A stretch of 64,000 nt of DNA from NCBI RefSeq assembly GCF_003610255.1, contig NZ_RAPS01000001.1, forward strand, positions 1,860,001 to 1,924,000, in the 5' to 3' direction. The notes below the pieces were generated by a model. It did not search any database. It was not told where the DNA came from and was given only the letters and a program-made list of their open reading frames with translations. The position numbers and the translations under genes are program-made. The DNA comes from Streptomyces sp. TLI_171 (GTDB lineage Bacteria > Actinomycetota > Actinomycetes > Streptomycetales > Streptomycetaceae). Position 1 is the first letter of the stretch; each line of letters opens with the position of its first letter. Below are positions 35,702 to 44,885 of this stretch, piece after piece.

Positions 35702-36613
35702 ATGTACCAGGTTCCTGACCAGCACGGAAAGCTCGCCGTGGTGACCGGCGCGAACAGCGGCACGGGCAAGGAGACCGCCAAGCGGCTCGCCGCCGCCGGG
35801 GCGGAGGTAGTCCTCGCGGTGCGCACCACCGCCAAGGGCGAGCAGGCGAAGGCGGAGATCCTCGCCGCGCACCCGACCGCCCGGCTCGAGGTCCGCCGAC
35901 TCGACCTGGCCGACCAGTCCTCGGTGCGCGCGTTCGCCGACGGCCTGATCGCCGACGGACGGCCGCTGGACGTCCTGGTGAACAACGCCGGCGTGATGAT
36001 GGTGCCGCAGCGCACCGAGACCGTCGACGGCTTCGAACTCCACCTGGCCAGCAACTACCTCGGACCGTTCGCGCTGACCGTCCGGCTGCTGCCGCTGCTG
36101 CTCGCCGCGAGCGCGCCCCGGGTCGCCACCATGAGCAGCGGCACCGCGAACCGGGCCCGGATCGACTTCGACGACCTGCAGTCCACCCGCGGCTACCGCC
36201 CGATGCGCACCTACGCCCGGTCCAAGCTGGCGGACATGCTGATGACCGCTCAGCTGGCCCGGCTCGCCGCCGAACGCGGCTGGCCCCTGCTGTCGGTCGG
36301 CGCGCACCCCGGCTACACCCGTACCAACCTGCAGACCGCCGGCCCGAGCCTGAACGGCGGCCGCCCCGGCCCGGTCGAGTCGCTGGCCTTCCGGATCGTC
36401 CCCTCGCAGGGCGTCGAACAGGGTGCCGAGCCGCTGCTCTTCGCCGCCGCCGACCCCGCCGCGGCGCCCGGCGGCTACTACGGCCCCCGCTGGTCCCTGG
36501 TCGGCCCCACCAAACCCGTCCGCCTCCCCCGCCCCGGCCGCGACGCCGCCACCGCCGCCCGCCTCTGGACCGCCGCCGAACACCTCACCGAAACCCGGCT
36601 CCCCACCCGCTGA
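35702..36613 (+). CDS. Short-chain dehydrogenase/reductase (retinol dehydrogenase-like)
   Basis: The 303-residue SDR has the cofactor motif [20 protein letters not shown] (about 14-33), the structural NNAGVMM near 94, the active-site Ser in [10 protein letters not shown] and the catalytic YARSK near 172-176. The insertion [13 protein letters not shown] fits the retinol dehydrogenase/WWOX-like branch that acts on lipophilic alcohols or aldehydes. Arg/Lys positions after the first strand (AVRTT) suggest NADP preference. ATG 35702. Its regulator is the divergent TetR gene. This pair interrupts the carbohydrate locus and appears unrelated to it. Confidence 0.9.
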   Translation: MYQVPDQHGKLAVVTGANSGTGKETAKRLAAAGAEVVLAVRTTAKGEQAKAEILAAHPTARLEVRRLDLADQSSVRAFADGLIADGRPLDVLVNNAGVMMVPQRTETVDGFELHLASNYLGPFALTVRLLPLLLAASAPRVATMSSGTANRARIDFDDLQSTRGYRPMRTYARSKLADMLMTAQLARLAAERGWPLLSVGAHPGYTRTNLQTAGPSLNGGRPGPVESLAFRIVPSQGVEQGAEPLLFAAADPAAAPGGYYGPRWSLVGPTKPVRLPRPGRDAATAARLWTAAEHLTETRLPTR

Positions 36614-36674
36614 CCAACGTCAGTCGGTACCCCCAAGCCCCATCGGGCCCCCCGAGCCCGCCGCAGGCGACCCC

Positions 36675-37760
36675 TCACGCCGTCCCGTCGCCCCCGCAGG
36701 ACGTCCGCACCTTCAGCGTCGGCAGCAGTTCCAGGTGCGAGGCCGGCAGGCCGGGCGGTCCGTCGAGGCGGCGCAGCAGGAGCTCCAGGGCGGCCTCGCC
36801 GACGGCCTGCTTCGGCGGGGAGACCGCGGTGAGCGGGGGCGCGGCGAGGGCGGCGAAGACGTCGTCGTAGGAGATCAGGGCGACGTCCTCGGGGACCCGC
36901 AGGCCCCGGGTGCGGAGCAGGGGCGGGAGTTGGATGGCGTCCTGGTCGTTGTGGACCAGGACGGCGCGGACGCCGTCGGCGGTGGCTTCGGCGATCTGCT
37001 GGGCGACCCATTCGGGGTCGGGGAGGGTCAGCGGGGCGCCGGGCCGTTGCATGTCGATGACGGGGCGGGTGGCGAGGCCGAGCAGGGGGGCGGCCTCGGC
37101 GTAGCCGGTGCGGACCTGGTGCGCCGTCCAGGTGTCGGCGCGGGCGGCGAGCAGCACGGCCCGGTGGCCGAGCGCGGCGAGGTGGCGCAGCGCGAGCAGG
37201 ACGCCGTGGCGGTGGTCGGAGCCGACGGCGTCGAGTTCGGCGGCGGCGCTGCCGGGGTCGGCCTTGCGTTCCACCAGGACGGCGGGGACGGGGAGTTCGG
37301 CGAGCCAGTGGTGGTCGCCGGGGCGGTGGGGGGTGTCGCCGGGCTGCCAGTTGGGGGTGAGCAGCAGGCCGTCGACGCCGGATTCGAGGAGGCGTTCGAC
37401 CTGGGCGCGGTCGTCGCGGGCCTCGTAGGCGGCGATGCCGAGGACGAGGCGGGCGCCGGCGGTGGCGGCGGCGGTGCGGGCGCCGGCGATCACCTCGTCG
37501 AAGTAGGAGCCGACGGTGGGGACGAGCATGCCGATGACCCGGTCGGGCGCGCCGGGGCGGGTCTGCGGGCCGCTGTCGGGGAGCGAGACGGAGCCGTGCG
37601 AGCGGGCGAGTTCGCCGGCGTCGGCGAGGGCGGCGACGTCTCGGCGGACGGTGACCGCGGGGATGCCGAGGCGGGTGGCCAGGTCGACCACTTTGACGGT
37701 GCCGAGGTCGCGCACGACCTGCAGGATCCGCGTCCGGCGTTCCGCTGCCGAGACGGTCAT
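36675..37760 (-). CDS. DeoR-type HTH with LacI-type sensor domain, carbohydrate regulator
   Basis: The 361-residue protein joins a DeoR winged helix (RRTRILQVVRDLGTVKVVDL, ATRLGIPAVTVRRDVAALAD, about 8-55) to a LacI/periplasmic-binding sensor (RVIGMLVPTVGSYFDEVIAG near 73, VDGLLLTPNW, GRVPEDVALISYDDVF-like end). This hybrid architecture occurs in Actinobacteria as sugar-responsive repressors. ATG 37760. Its upstream region has ATTCGATCG twice, and the same element occurs in the divergent transporter/DUF2264 control region 6 kb away. It is therefore the best candidate regulator of the whole locus, including the secreted beta-helix gene opposite it. Confidence 0.88.
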   Translation of the reverse strand: MTVSAAERRTRILQVVRDLGTVKVVDLATRLGIPAVTVRRDVAALADAGELARSHGSVSLPDSGPQTRPGAPDRVIGMLVPTVGSYFDEVIAGARTAAATAGARLVLGIAAYEARDDRAQVERLLESGVDGLLLTPNWQPGDTPHRPGDHHWLAELPVPAVLVERKADPGSAAAELDAVGSDHRHGVLLALRHLAALGHRAVLLAARADTWTAHQVRTGYAEAAPLLGLATRPVIDMQRPGAPLTLPDPEWVAQQIAEATADGVRAVLVHNDQDAIQLPPLLRTRGLRVPEDVALISYDDVFAALAAPPLTAVSPPKQAVGEAALELLLRRLDGPPGLPASHLELLPTLKVRTSCGGDGTA

Positions 37761-37774
37761 GGCGTCCCCCTTCT

Positions 37775-37806
37775 GGTTCGGGCCGCGGACCGGTTCGGGC
37801 CGCGGA
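37775..37806 (+). repeat. 15-bp direct repeat in the regulator leader
   Basis: GGTTCGGGCCGCGGA occurs at 37775-37789 and again at 37792-37806, a 17-bp period, between the regulator start and its operators. It lies in the untranslated leader of the minus-strand gene; function unknown. Confidence 0.6.
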
Positions 37807-37827
37807 GACACTGTCCGATCAATTTGT

Positions 37828-37894
37828 ATCATTCGATCGCCATTCGATCGAAAGGTCTGAATGTATTGACTCGATCACATGGTCAACCTACGGT
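37828..37894. promoter_or_regulatory. ATTCGATCG operators and divergent promoters of regulator and secreted beta-helix gene
   Basis: ATCATTCGATCG (37828-37839) and a second ATTCGATCG (37842-37850) lie 11 bp apart, about one helical turn. For the plus-strand gene, TTGACT (37866-37871) and TACGGT (37889-37894) are 17 bp apart. On the minus strand, TTTCGA and GATACA flank a 17-bp spacer that contains the operator copies, which would allow autorepression of the DeoR/LacI-type gene. Confidence 0.7.
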
Positions 37895-37940
37895 GCGGGG
37901 CGGGCGCCCATCCCACCCTCCATTCTCGGGAGTCCCCAAG

Positions 37941-39935
37941 ATGCTCCTGCCCATCCCCCTCCGGCGTGCCGTGCCCGTCCTCGCACTGGCCGCCGCTCTC
38001 CTCTCCCCCGCTGTACCCGCCGCCACCGCGGCCGGCGGCGCCGCCTGGTACCTGGACTGCTCGGCCGCGGCCGGCGGCACCGGCAGCCAGGCCGCACCGT
38101 GGAACAGTCTCGCCTCCGCCAACGCGCACCTCTTCCAGCCCGGCGACCAGTTGCTCCTCAGGCGCGGCACGACCTGCACCGGCACCCTGCAGCCGCAGGG
38201 CTCCGGAACGGCGGGCGCGCCGATCACCCTGGCGGGCTACGGTACCGGCACCGCCCGCCCGGTGGTGGCCGGCGATCCGGCGAGCAGTCAGAACGCGGCC
38301 GTCCACCTCTACAACGTCGAGCAGTGGGAGATCCGCGACCTGGAGATCACCTACACCGACACGGCCGCCACCAAGCGGGAGCGCAACGGCCTGCTGGTGG
38401 AGATCGCCGACCTGCCGGACGGCGTCGGCACCCACTACCTGGTCGACGACGTGTACGTGCACGACGTCAACGGCGACGCCACCAAGTGGTCGAACGGCAT
38501 CCAGTTCCGGGTCTCCGGCACCACCACCCCGACCAACTTCGACGACGTGACGGTGCAGGACTCGCTGATCGCGCACGTCGACCGGGAGGGCCTGACGAAC
38601 CGTTCGACCTGGATGTGCCGCCCGGCCTACGGCACCGGCGACGGCTGCGGGACCACCAGCAACTGGCGGGCCAGCACCCGGCTGGTGTTCCGCGGCAACA
38701 CGGTCCAGGACACCGGCGGCGACGGCATCGTGGTGCGGGCCGCCGACCACGCGCTGGTGGAGCACAACACCGCCTTCGACCTGGCGATGCGCCCGATGGG
38801 CTCGAACGCCGGGATCTGGACCATCAATTCGGACTTCACGACGGTCCAGTACAACGAGGTGCACCACGTGCGCCGGCTGTCGGACAACAACGACGGCATG
38901 GCCTTCGACTCCGACTACGGCAACACCGGCGCGCTGTTCCAGTACAACGACAGCCACGACAACCAGGGCGGCTTCATGCTGTTCTGCGGCGCCTGCGGGG
39001 CGGGTTCCTCCTCGACCGGGACGGTGGTGCGCTACAACCTGAGCCGGGCCGACCAGAGCCGCTGGCTGTTCGCCGTCGGCGAGAAGAACGCCCGGATGTA
39101 CAACAACACCGTGTACCTGCCGGCCGGGTCGACCACCGCGATCGTCCAGCAGGGCTCGGGCACCTCGACCACCGCGATGAGCGGCAACCTGTTCCACAAC
39201 CTGGGCAGCGGCGGCTACACCGGATTCGGCTCCAGCACGTACAAGCCGGGCGACTTCAGCTGGGACTCCAACGCCTTCTACGGCACCCACCCGGCCAACG
39301 AGCCCGCCGACCCCCGCAAGCTGACGGCGGACCCGCAGCTGGTCAACCCGGGCGGCACGGCCCCGGCCGACTACCGGCTCGGCGCGGCCTCCCCGGCACG
39401 GGGTGCGGGCGCGACCGTGCCGGCCAACGGCGGCCAGGACTTCTTCGGCGCGCCCGCGCCGCAGGTCTGCCGCCCGGACATCGGCTTCCAGCAGGCCGCC
39501 GCCTTTGACGACGCGGCCTGCTCCGCCCCCGACCCCGTCCGCAACGGCGGGTTCGAGAGCGGCGCGCTCACCCCGTGGACGTACTACGGCGGGGTGCAGC
39601 TGGACGCCGCGAACGCCCACGGCGGGGCGTACGCGGTGCGGGTCGGCCCCGCCCAGGCGGCCGCCGAGCAGGTCGTCACCCTGCAGCCGAACACCAGCTA
39701 CCGGCTCGCCGGCTGGGGCAAGGTCTCGGCGGCGGGCACCGAACTGTCGCTGGGCGTCAAGCAGTACGACAGCGCGGGCTCGACCACCCGGGCGGCCTTC
39801 ACCGCCACCTCCTACAGCCAGGGCTCGACGGTGTTCACCACCGGGCCCACCGCCACCACCGCGCGCGTCTACTGCTACGCGCGCAGCGGCGGCGGCTACG
39901 GCTGGTGCGACGACGTGACGGTGACCAAGGTCTGA
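37941..39935 (+). CDS. Secreted right-handed parallel beta-helix protein with C-terminal carbohydrate-binding module
   Basis: The 664-residue protein has a Sec signal (MLLPIPLRRAVPVLALAAAL, cleavage near residue 31). Residues about 35-510 form a pectate lyase-like beta-helix: LFQPGDQLLLRRGTTCTGTL, VEQWEIRDLEITYTDTAATK, GGDGIVVRAADHALVEHNTA, NNDGMAFDSDYGNTGALFQY and YNNTVYLPAG. The C-terminal 135 residues (NGGFESGALTPWTYYGGVQL onward) match the beta-sandwich CBM4/9-like module. It should attack or bind an extracellular polysaccharide, supplying oligomers to the ABC system. Enzyme class (lyase or hydrolase) cannot be assigned. ATG 37941 follows GGGAG; an enormous open frame upstream is not coding. 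It shares operators with the regulator. Confidence 0.88.
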   Translation: MLLPIPLRRAVPVLALAAALLSPAVPAATAAGGAAWYLDCSAAAGGTGSQAAPWNSLASANAHLFQPGDQLLLRRGTTCTGTLQPQGSGTAGAPITLAGYGTGTARPVVAGDPASSQNAAVHLYNVEQWEIRDLEITYTDTAATKRERNGLLVEIADLPDGVGTHYLVDDVYVHDVNGDATKWSNGIQFRVSGTTTPTNFDDVTVQDSLIAHVDREGLTNRSTWMCRPAYGTGDGCGTTSNWRASTRLVFRGNTVQDTGGDGIVVRAADHALVEHNTAFDLAMRPMGSNAGIWTINSDFTTVQYNEVHHVRRLSDNNDGMAFDSDYGNTGALFQYNDSHDNQGGFMLFCGACGAGSSSTGTVVRYNLSRADQSRWLFAVGEKNARMYNNTVYLPAGSTTAIVQQGSGTSTTAMSGNLFHNLGSGGYTGFGSSTYKPGDFSWDSNAFYGTHPANEPADPRKLTADPQLVNPGGTAPADYRLGAASPARGAGATVPANGGQDFFGAPAPQVCRPDIGFQQAAAFDDAACSAPDPVRNGGFESGALTPWTYYGGVQLDAANAHGGAYAVRVGPAQAAAEQVVTLQPNTSYRLAGWGKVSAAGTELSLGVKQYDSAGSTTRAAFTATSYSQGSTVFTTGPTATTARVYCYARSGGGYGWCDDVTVTKV

Positions 39936-39972
39936 GGCGCCGTCACCTCCGCGGCCGGGGGCGGGGGCGGGC

Positions 39973-41583
39973 TCAGCGCGGGTCCACCGGGTGCAGCTCA
40001 CCCCCGTCCCACTCCAGCCAGCGGGTGATGCCGATCTCGCGCAGGAACGGCTGGTCGTGGCTGGCGACGATCAGCGTGCCCCGGTAGCCCGCCAGGGCCT
40101 GGGTCAGCTGGCGGACGCTGGCCAGGTCCAGGTTGTTGGTCGGCTCGTCGAGCAGCAGCAGCTGCGGCGGCGGGTCGGCCAGCAGCAGGGCGGCCAGCGT
40201 GGCGCGGAAGCGCTCGCCGCCGGAGAGCGTGCCGGCGGGCTGGTCGGCCCGGGCGCCCCGGAACAGGAAGCGGGCCAGCCGGGCCCGGATCTCGTTGTCG
40301 GTGGCGGCGGGCGCGTGCGCCTTGACGTTCCGGAAGACGGTCTCCGCGTCGTCCAGCACGTCGAGGCGCTGCGGCAGGTACCGCAGCGGCACCGGGGTGA
40401 CGACCTCGCCCGCGGCGGGCGGGAGTTCGCCCGCGACGGTGCGCAGCAGCGTGGTCTTGCCGGAGCCGTTGCGGCCGATCAGCGCGACCCGCTCGGGGCC
40501 GCGCAGCTCCAGGTCGACCTCGCCGCCGTAGGCCAGCCGGACCCGGTCCAGCGTCAGCACCGTGCGCCCGGCGGGGACGGCGGTGCGGGGCAGGTCGACC
40601 CGGATCTCCGCGTCGTCCCGCACCGCCTCCTCGGCGGCGGCCAGGCGGTCCTTCGCCTCGTTGAGGCGCTCGGTGTGCATGCCGCGCAGGCGGCCGGCGG
40701 TCTCCTCGCCCTTGGCCTGCATCTTGTCGGCCAGCGCCTTGGGGTCGTTGCGCCGCACCGCGCGGGCCTTGCCGTAGGAGGCGGACTTGGCCAGTCGCTG
40801 GGTGGCCTCGACCAGATCCCGCTTCTGCCGCTTCACATCGGCCTCGGCGTTGCGGACCAGGCGTTCGGCGGTCTCCTGCTCGCCGGCCAGCGTCTCCTGG
40901 TAGGCGCTGAAGTTGCCGCCGTACCAGGTGACTTCGCCGTCCCGCAGGTCGGCGATCTGGTCGACCCGCTCCAGCAGCTCCCGGTCGTGGCTGACCAGCA
41001 GCAGCACTCCGGGGAAGCCGGAGACCGCGTCGTAGAGCCGGGCCCTGGCCTGGGTGTCCAGGTTGTTGGTGGGCTCGTCGAGGAGCAGGACGTCCGGTCG
41101 GCGCAGCAGCAGGGCGGCGAGGTGCAGCAGCACGGCCTGGCCGCCGGAGAGTTCGCCGGTGGTGCGGTCGAGTTCGAGTTCGGTCAGGCCGAGGCGGTCG
41201 AGGGTGGCGCGGGCGCGCTCCTCGACGTCCCAGTCGTCGCCGATGGCGGTGAAGTGGCGCTCGGCCACGTCTCCGGACTCGATGGCGTGCAGGGCCTCGC
41301 GCTTGGCCCGGATGCCGAGGGTCTCGTCCACCCGGCGGTCGGCGGCGACCGTCAGGTCCTGCGGCAGGTAGCCGAGTTCGCCGGCCACCCGGACAGTGCC
41401 GGAGGCCGGGGTGAGCTCACCCGCGATCAGCCGCAGCAGCGTGGACTTGCCCGCGCCGTTGAGGCCGACCAGCCCGGTGCGGCCGGGGCCGACCGCGAGG
41501 TGGAAGCCGCTCAGCACGGAGCGGCCGTCCGGCCACTCGAAGCCGAGGTCGGTGCAGAGGATGGAGGTGGTCGGTTGCGCCAT
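39973..41583 (-). CDS. ABC-F subfamily ATPase (possible antibiotic-resistance type)
   Basis: The 536-residue protein has two ABC domains without membrane segments: Walker A GLNGAGKSTLL and GRNGSGKTTLL, signatures LSGGQAVLLHL and LSGGERFRATL, Walker B LLLLDEPTNNLD in both halves. The linker (about residues 230-310, rich in Lys/Arg/Glu, KRQKRDLVEATQRLAKSASY) would reach into the ribosome. It appears closer to resistance-type ABC-F proteins than to EttA. ATG 41583 follows GGAGG; the same frame stays open to 42039 but lacks an alternative ribosome binding site. The 350-bp leader could regulate it by attenuation. Confidence 0.9.
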   Translation of the reverse strand: MAQPTTSILCTDLGFEWPDGRSVLSGFHLAVGPGRTGLVGLNGAGKSTLLRLIAGELTPASGTVRVAGELGYLPQDLTVAADRRVDETLGIRAKREALHAIESGDVAERHFTAIGDDWDVEERARATLDRLGLTELELDRTTGELSGGQAVLLHLAALLLRRPDVLLLDEPTNNLDTQARARLYDAVSGFPGVLLLVSHDRELLERVDQIADLRDGEVTWYGGNFSAYQETLAGEQETAERLVRNAEADVKRQKRDLVEATQRLAKSASYGKARAVRRNDPKALADKMQAKGEETAGRLRGMHTERLNEAKDRLAAAEEAVRDDAEIRVDLPRTAVPAGRTVLTLDRVRLAYGGEVDLELRGPERVALIGRNGSGKTTLLRTVAGELPPAAGEVVTPVPLRYLPQRLDVLDDAETVFRNVKAHAPAATDNEIRARLARFLFRGARADQPAGTLSGGERFRATLAALLLADPPPQLLLLDEPTNNLDLASVRQLTQALAGYRGTLIVASHDQPFLREIGITRWLEWDGGELHPVDPR

Positions 41584-41934
41584 GGAGGGCCTCCTGGGTG
41601 GTTGCCGTGGAAAGGGGGAGCAACACGGGAGACACCGGGGACACGGGTGCGCGGACACCGCCGCGGGAACAGGAAATCCCGCACGGGAGCTGTCAGTCGC
41701 CGCCCTGCCGAGGTCGCACTCGCGCCCAACACGCTCGAACACCCGGGATGGACACGGGTGTGGCGTGGCGCGGTGTCTCATGACCTCAGACGAGCAACGG
41801 CCTTCTCCAGACGTGCGGGAATGTGACGCCTCCGAGCGTACGGAACGCCCGCCGGGCCGTGCAACGGAATTAAGTCCCGACCCGCTCCGGCCCGTCCGCG
41901 GCCCGTTGTCGGCGCGGGCTGCCACCATGGCGCC
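41584..41934. other. 351-bp leader region between ABC-F and VOC genes
   Basis: No independent gene is evident. For the minus-strand ABC-F gene this is a long leader with a hairpin at 41663-41682 (arms GCGGGA and TCCCGC, 8-nt loop) and several copies of CCCGTGTCC-like sequence. Resistance-type ABC-F genes are often controlled by ribosome-mediated attenuation in such leaders. A 5' frame starting at ATG 41781 on the minus strand is fused in frame to the main gene without a stop, so it is not a classical leader peptide. Confidence 0.4.
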
Positions 41935-42288
41935 ATGGAACGAGTCCTCGGCATCGGCGGGTACTTCCTGCGCGCCGCCGATCCCGCCGCGCTGAGCGCC
42001 TGGTACCGCGACTGCCTGGGCCTGGAGACCGACGCCCACGGCCAGTGGCAGCCCGCCGCCGGCCCGACGGTGTTCGCGGCCTTCGAGTCCGGCACCGACT
42101 ACTTCGGGTCCGCCGCCCAGCAGACCATGCTCAACTTCAGAGTCCGCGACCTCGACGCGATGCTGGCCCAGCTCCGCGCCGCCGGCGCCGCGGTGGCCGA
42201 GCAGGTCCAGGACATGCCGGGCGTCGGCCGGTTCGGCTGGGTCACCGACCCGGAGGGCAACCGGATCGAGCTCTGGCAGCCCGCCTGA
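41935..42288 (+). CDS. VOC-superfamily protein
   Basis: The 117-residue protein is a compact VOC unit: VLGIGGYFLRAADPAALSAW, YRDCLGLE, TMLNFRVRDLDAMLAQLRAA, and the closing GRFGWVTDPEGNRIELWQPA. The G-x-x-x-D-P-E-G-N-x-I-E-L-W ending, with the C-terminal Glu, is typical of glyoxalase I-like and fosfomycin/bleomycin-type members. Substrate unknown. ATG 41935 lies 8 bases after another ATG that is out of frame. It sits between two ABC-F genes, which hints at a detoxification setting. Confidence 0.87.
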   Translation: MERVLGIGGYFLRAADPAALSAWYRDCLGLETDAHGQWQPAAGPTVFAAFESGTDYFGSAAQQTMLNFRVRDLDAMLAQLRAAGAAVAEQVQDMPGVGRFGWVTDPEGNRIELWQPA

Positions 42289-42347
42289 CCGGGGCCGGTC
42301 CCGGCCCGGCCGGAGGAGGCCCCGGCGGCGTTTAGGATCGGGGCATC

Positions 42348-43994
42348 ATGAGTGCCACTCTCGTCGTCAAGGACCTCGCCGCCGGTCACGGTGAGCGCAC
42401 GCTGTTCGCCGGGCTGGACCTGGTCGTCGCCCCCGGGGACGTGATCGGGCTGGTCGGGGTGAACGGCGCGGGCAAGTCCACGCTGCTTCGGCTGCTGGCC
42501 GGGCTGGACAGCCCGGAGGCGGGGAGCCTGAAGCTGAGCCCGCCGACGGCGAACGTCGGCCACCTGCCGCAGGAGCCGGAGCGGCGCGAGGGCGAGTCGG
42601 TCCGGGATTTCCTGGCCCGGCGGACGGGCGTGGCGGCGGCGCAGGCGGCGCTGGACGAGGCGACCGAGGGCCTGGTGGAGGGCCGGCCGGGCGCGGACGA
42701 CGCGTACGCGGTGAGCCTGGACCGCTGGCTGGACCTGGGCGGCGCGGACCTGGAGGAGCGGGCCGAGGAGGTCGCCGACTCGCTGGGCCTGAAGGTCTCG
42801 CTGGACGTGCCGATGACGGCGCTGTCCGGCGGCCAGGCGGCCCGGGCCGGCCTGGCCTCGCTGCTGCTCTCCCGCTACGACGTGTTCCTGCTGGACGAGC
42901 CCACCAACGACCTGGACCTGGACGGCCTGGAGCGCCTGGAGTCCTTCGTCAAGGGCCTGCGCGCGGGCACCGTGCTGATCAGCCACGACCGCGAGTTCCT
43001 GGCCCGCACCGTCACCCGGGTGCTGGAGCTGGACCTGCACCAGAACCAGGTGAACGTGTACGGCGGCGGCTACGACGCGTACCTGGAGGAGCGGGCGGTC
43101 TCCCGCCGGCACGCCCGCGAGCAGTACGAGGAGTTCGCGGACACCAAGGCGGGCCTGGAGGCCCGCGCCCAGATGCAGCGCAACTGGATGGAGCACGGCG
43201 TCCGCAACGCCCGCCGCAAGGGCGGCGACAACGACAAGAAGGCGCGCGCGCAGCGCGCCGAGTCCACCGAGAAGCAGGCCTCGAAGGCCCGGCAGACCCA
43301 GCGGATGATCGAGCGCCTGGACGTCGTCGAGGAGCCCCGCAAGGAGTGGGAGCTGCGGATGGAGATCGCCGCGGCGCCGCGCTCCGGATCGGTGGTGGCG
43401 ACGCTCCGTCAGGCCGCGGTCCGGCGCGGGGGGTTCGCGTTCGGCCCGGTCGACCTGCAGATCGACTGGGCGGACCGGGTGGCGATCACCGGTGCGAACG
43501 GCGCCGGCAAGTCGACGCTGCTGGCGGCCCTGCTGGGCCGGCTGGAGCTGGACTCGGGCAGCGCCGCGCTCGGCTCTGGCGTGCGGATCGGCGAGGTGGA
43601 GCAGGCCCGCGGCCACCTGTTCGGCGGCGACGCGGGGCGCCCGCTGCTGGAGGCCTTCTCCGCCGCCGTGCCGGACCTCAACCCGGAGGACGTCCGCACC
43701 CTGCTGGCCAAGTTCGGCCTGAAGGCGGCGCACGTGATGCGCCCCGCCGCGACCCTCTCGCCGGGCGAGCGGACCAGGGCGGCGCTGGCCCTGCTGCAGG
43801 CCCGCGGGGTGAACCTGCTGGTGCTGGACGAGCCGACCAACCACCTGGACCTGCCCGCCATCGAGCAGTTGGAGCAGGCGCTGGCCTCGTACACCGGCAC
43901 CCTGCTGCTGGTCACCCACGACCGGCGGATGCTGGACACCGTGCAGGTGAACCGTCGCCTGGTGGTCGCGGACGGCCGGGTCACCGAGGCCTGA
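42348..43994 (+). CDS. ABC-F subfamily ATPase
   Basis: The 548-residue protein has two ABC domains: GVNGAGKSTLL and GANGAGKSTLL Walker A, signatures LSGGQAARAGL and the less usual LSPGERTRAAL, and Walker B FLLDEPTNDLDLDG and LVLDEPTNHLDLPA. The central linker, with a basic run NARRKGGDNDKKARAQRAE, and the absence of membrane segments define ABC-F. ATG 42348 lies 9 nt after TAGGAT (42333-42338), suggesting a near-leaderless transcript. Whether it is a ribosome-protection or a housekeeping translation factor cannot be decided. It differs clearly in sequence from the ABC-F at 39973. Confidence 0.92.
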   Translation: MSATLVVKDLAAGHGERTLFAGLDLVVAPGDVIGLVGVNGAGKSTLLRLLAGLDSPEAGSLKLSPPTANVGHLPQEPERREGESVRDFLARRTGVAAAQAALDEATEGLVEGRPGADDAYAVSLDRWLDLGGADLEERAEEVADSLGLKVSLDVPMTALSGGQAARAGLASLLLSRYDVFLLDEPTNDLDLDGLERLESFVKGLRAGTVLISHDREFLARTVTRVLELDLHQNQVNVYGGGYDAYLEERAVSRRHAREQYEEFADTKAGLEARAQMQRNWMEHGVRNARRKGGDNDKKARAQRAESTEKQASKARQTQRMIERLDVVEEPRKEWELRMEIAAAPRSGSVVATLRQAAVRRGGFAFGPVDLQIDWADRVAITGANGAGKSTLLAALLGRLELDSGSAALGSGVRIGEVEQARGHLFGGDAGRPLLEAFSAAVPDLNPEDVRTLLAKFGLKAAHVMRPAATLSPGERTRAALALLQARGVNLLVLDEPTNHLDLPAIEQLEQALASYTGTLLLVTHDRRMLDTVQVNRRLVVADGRVTEA

Positions 43995-44072
43995 CTCCGC
44001 GCGCTTGCCGGTAATCGCCGACCGCGTCCCGGCCCCTTCCGCCGGGGCCGGCGGCGTGCTGGGGTGGCGCCC

Positions 44073-44750
44073 ATGGCTGACCGTGACCCCTTGCACCCGC
44101 CGTCCTGCCCGACGGTGCCGCTCCACCCGATGAGCGTGCCCGCGCACGAGGCGGCGGACCGCTGCCGGGCCTTCCACCAGGTGATGGCGCAGCGCCGCAC
44201 CGTCCGCGACTACTCGACCCGTCCGCTGCCGGAGGGCGTGCTGGAGGCGGCGATCCGCACCGCCTCGACGGCGCCCAGCGGGGCGCACGTGCAGCCGTGG
44301 CGGTTCGTGGTGGTCACCGACCCGGAGCGCAAGCGCCGGCTGCGGGAGGCCGCCGAGGCCGAGGAGCGGGAGTTCTACGCGCACCGGGCGTCCGCGGAGT
44401 GGCTGGCGGCGCTGGCCCCGATCGGCACCGACTGGCGCAAGCCGTTCCTGGAGGACGCGCCCGCGGTGATCGTGGTGTTCGAGGTGCACAAGGGCCCGGC
44501 CTCGCCCCGGCCCTACTACACCAAGGAGAGCGTCGGGATCGCGGTCGGCTTCCTGCTGGCCGGTCTGCACCAGGCGGGCCTGGCCACGCTGACCCACACG
44601 CCCAGTCCGATGCGCTTCCTGAACGAGGTCTGCGACCGCCCGCCGGAGGAGCGCGCCGCGTACGTGATCCCGGTCGGCTACCCGGCGGACGGCGCCCGGG
44701 TCCCGGATCTGGTGCGCAAGCCGCTGGACGAGGTGCTGGTCCGGCTCTGA
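44073..44750 (+). CDS. Nitroreductase-family FMN protein (iodotyrosine deiodinase-like)
   Basis: The 225-residue protein has the nitroreductase pattern: [20 protein letters not shown] at the N-terminal FMN-phosphate site, [20 protein letters not shown] [40 protein letters not shown], and [20 protein letters not shown] at the C-terminus. The [11 protein letters not shown] motif is shared with bacterial iodotyrosine deiodinase homologues and BluB-like proteins. ATG 44073; a GTG 9 nt upstream is possible. It likely reduces aromatic or halogenated compounds with NAD(P)H. No partner gene is adjacent. Confidence 0.86.
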   Translation: MADRDPLHPPSCPTVPLHPMSVPAHEAADRCRAFHQVMAQRRTVRDYSTRPLPEGVLEAAIRTASTAPSGAHVQPWRFVVVTDPERKRRLREAAEAEEREFYAHRASAEWLAALAPIGTDWRKPFLEDAPAVIVVFEVHKGPASPRPYYTKESVGIAVGFLLAGLHQAGLATLTHTPSPMRFLNEVCDRPPEERAAYVIPVGYPADGARVPDLVRKPLDEVLVRL

Positions 44751-44885
44751 CGGCCCGTCGGGTGGCGCGCGGGTGGCGGTACGCGGCCCGCGCGCGCCAC
44801 CGTGCGCCGGACAGGGTGGCGGGCGAGGGGTGGCGAATGGGATATCCGCTGGTGGGCGCGGTCGGGCATGGCCCATACTCCGTTC

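Noticed and set aside
36423..37940. Very long open extension upstream of the secreted beta-helix gene
   Set aside because: It is antisense to the DeoR/LacI-type regulator, lacks a ribosome binding site, and the signal peptide at 37941 fixes the true start.
41584..42039. In-frame N-terminal extension of the ABC-F protein
   Set aside because: The extra residues are Cys/Pro/Arg-rich and unlike ABC-F proteins, and the GGAGG site places the start at 41583.
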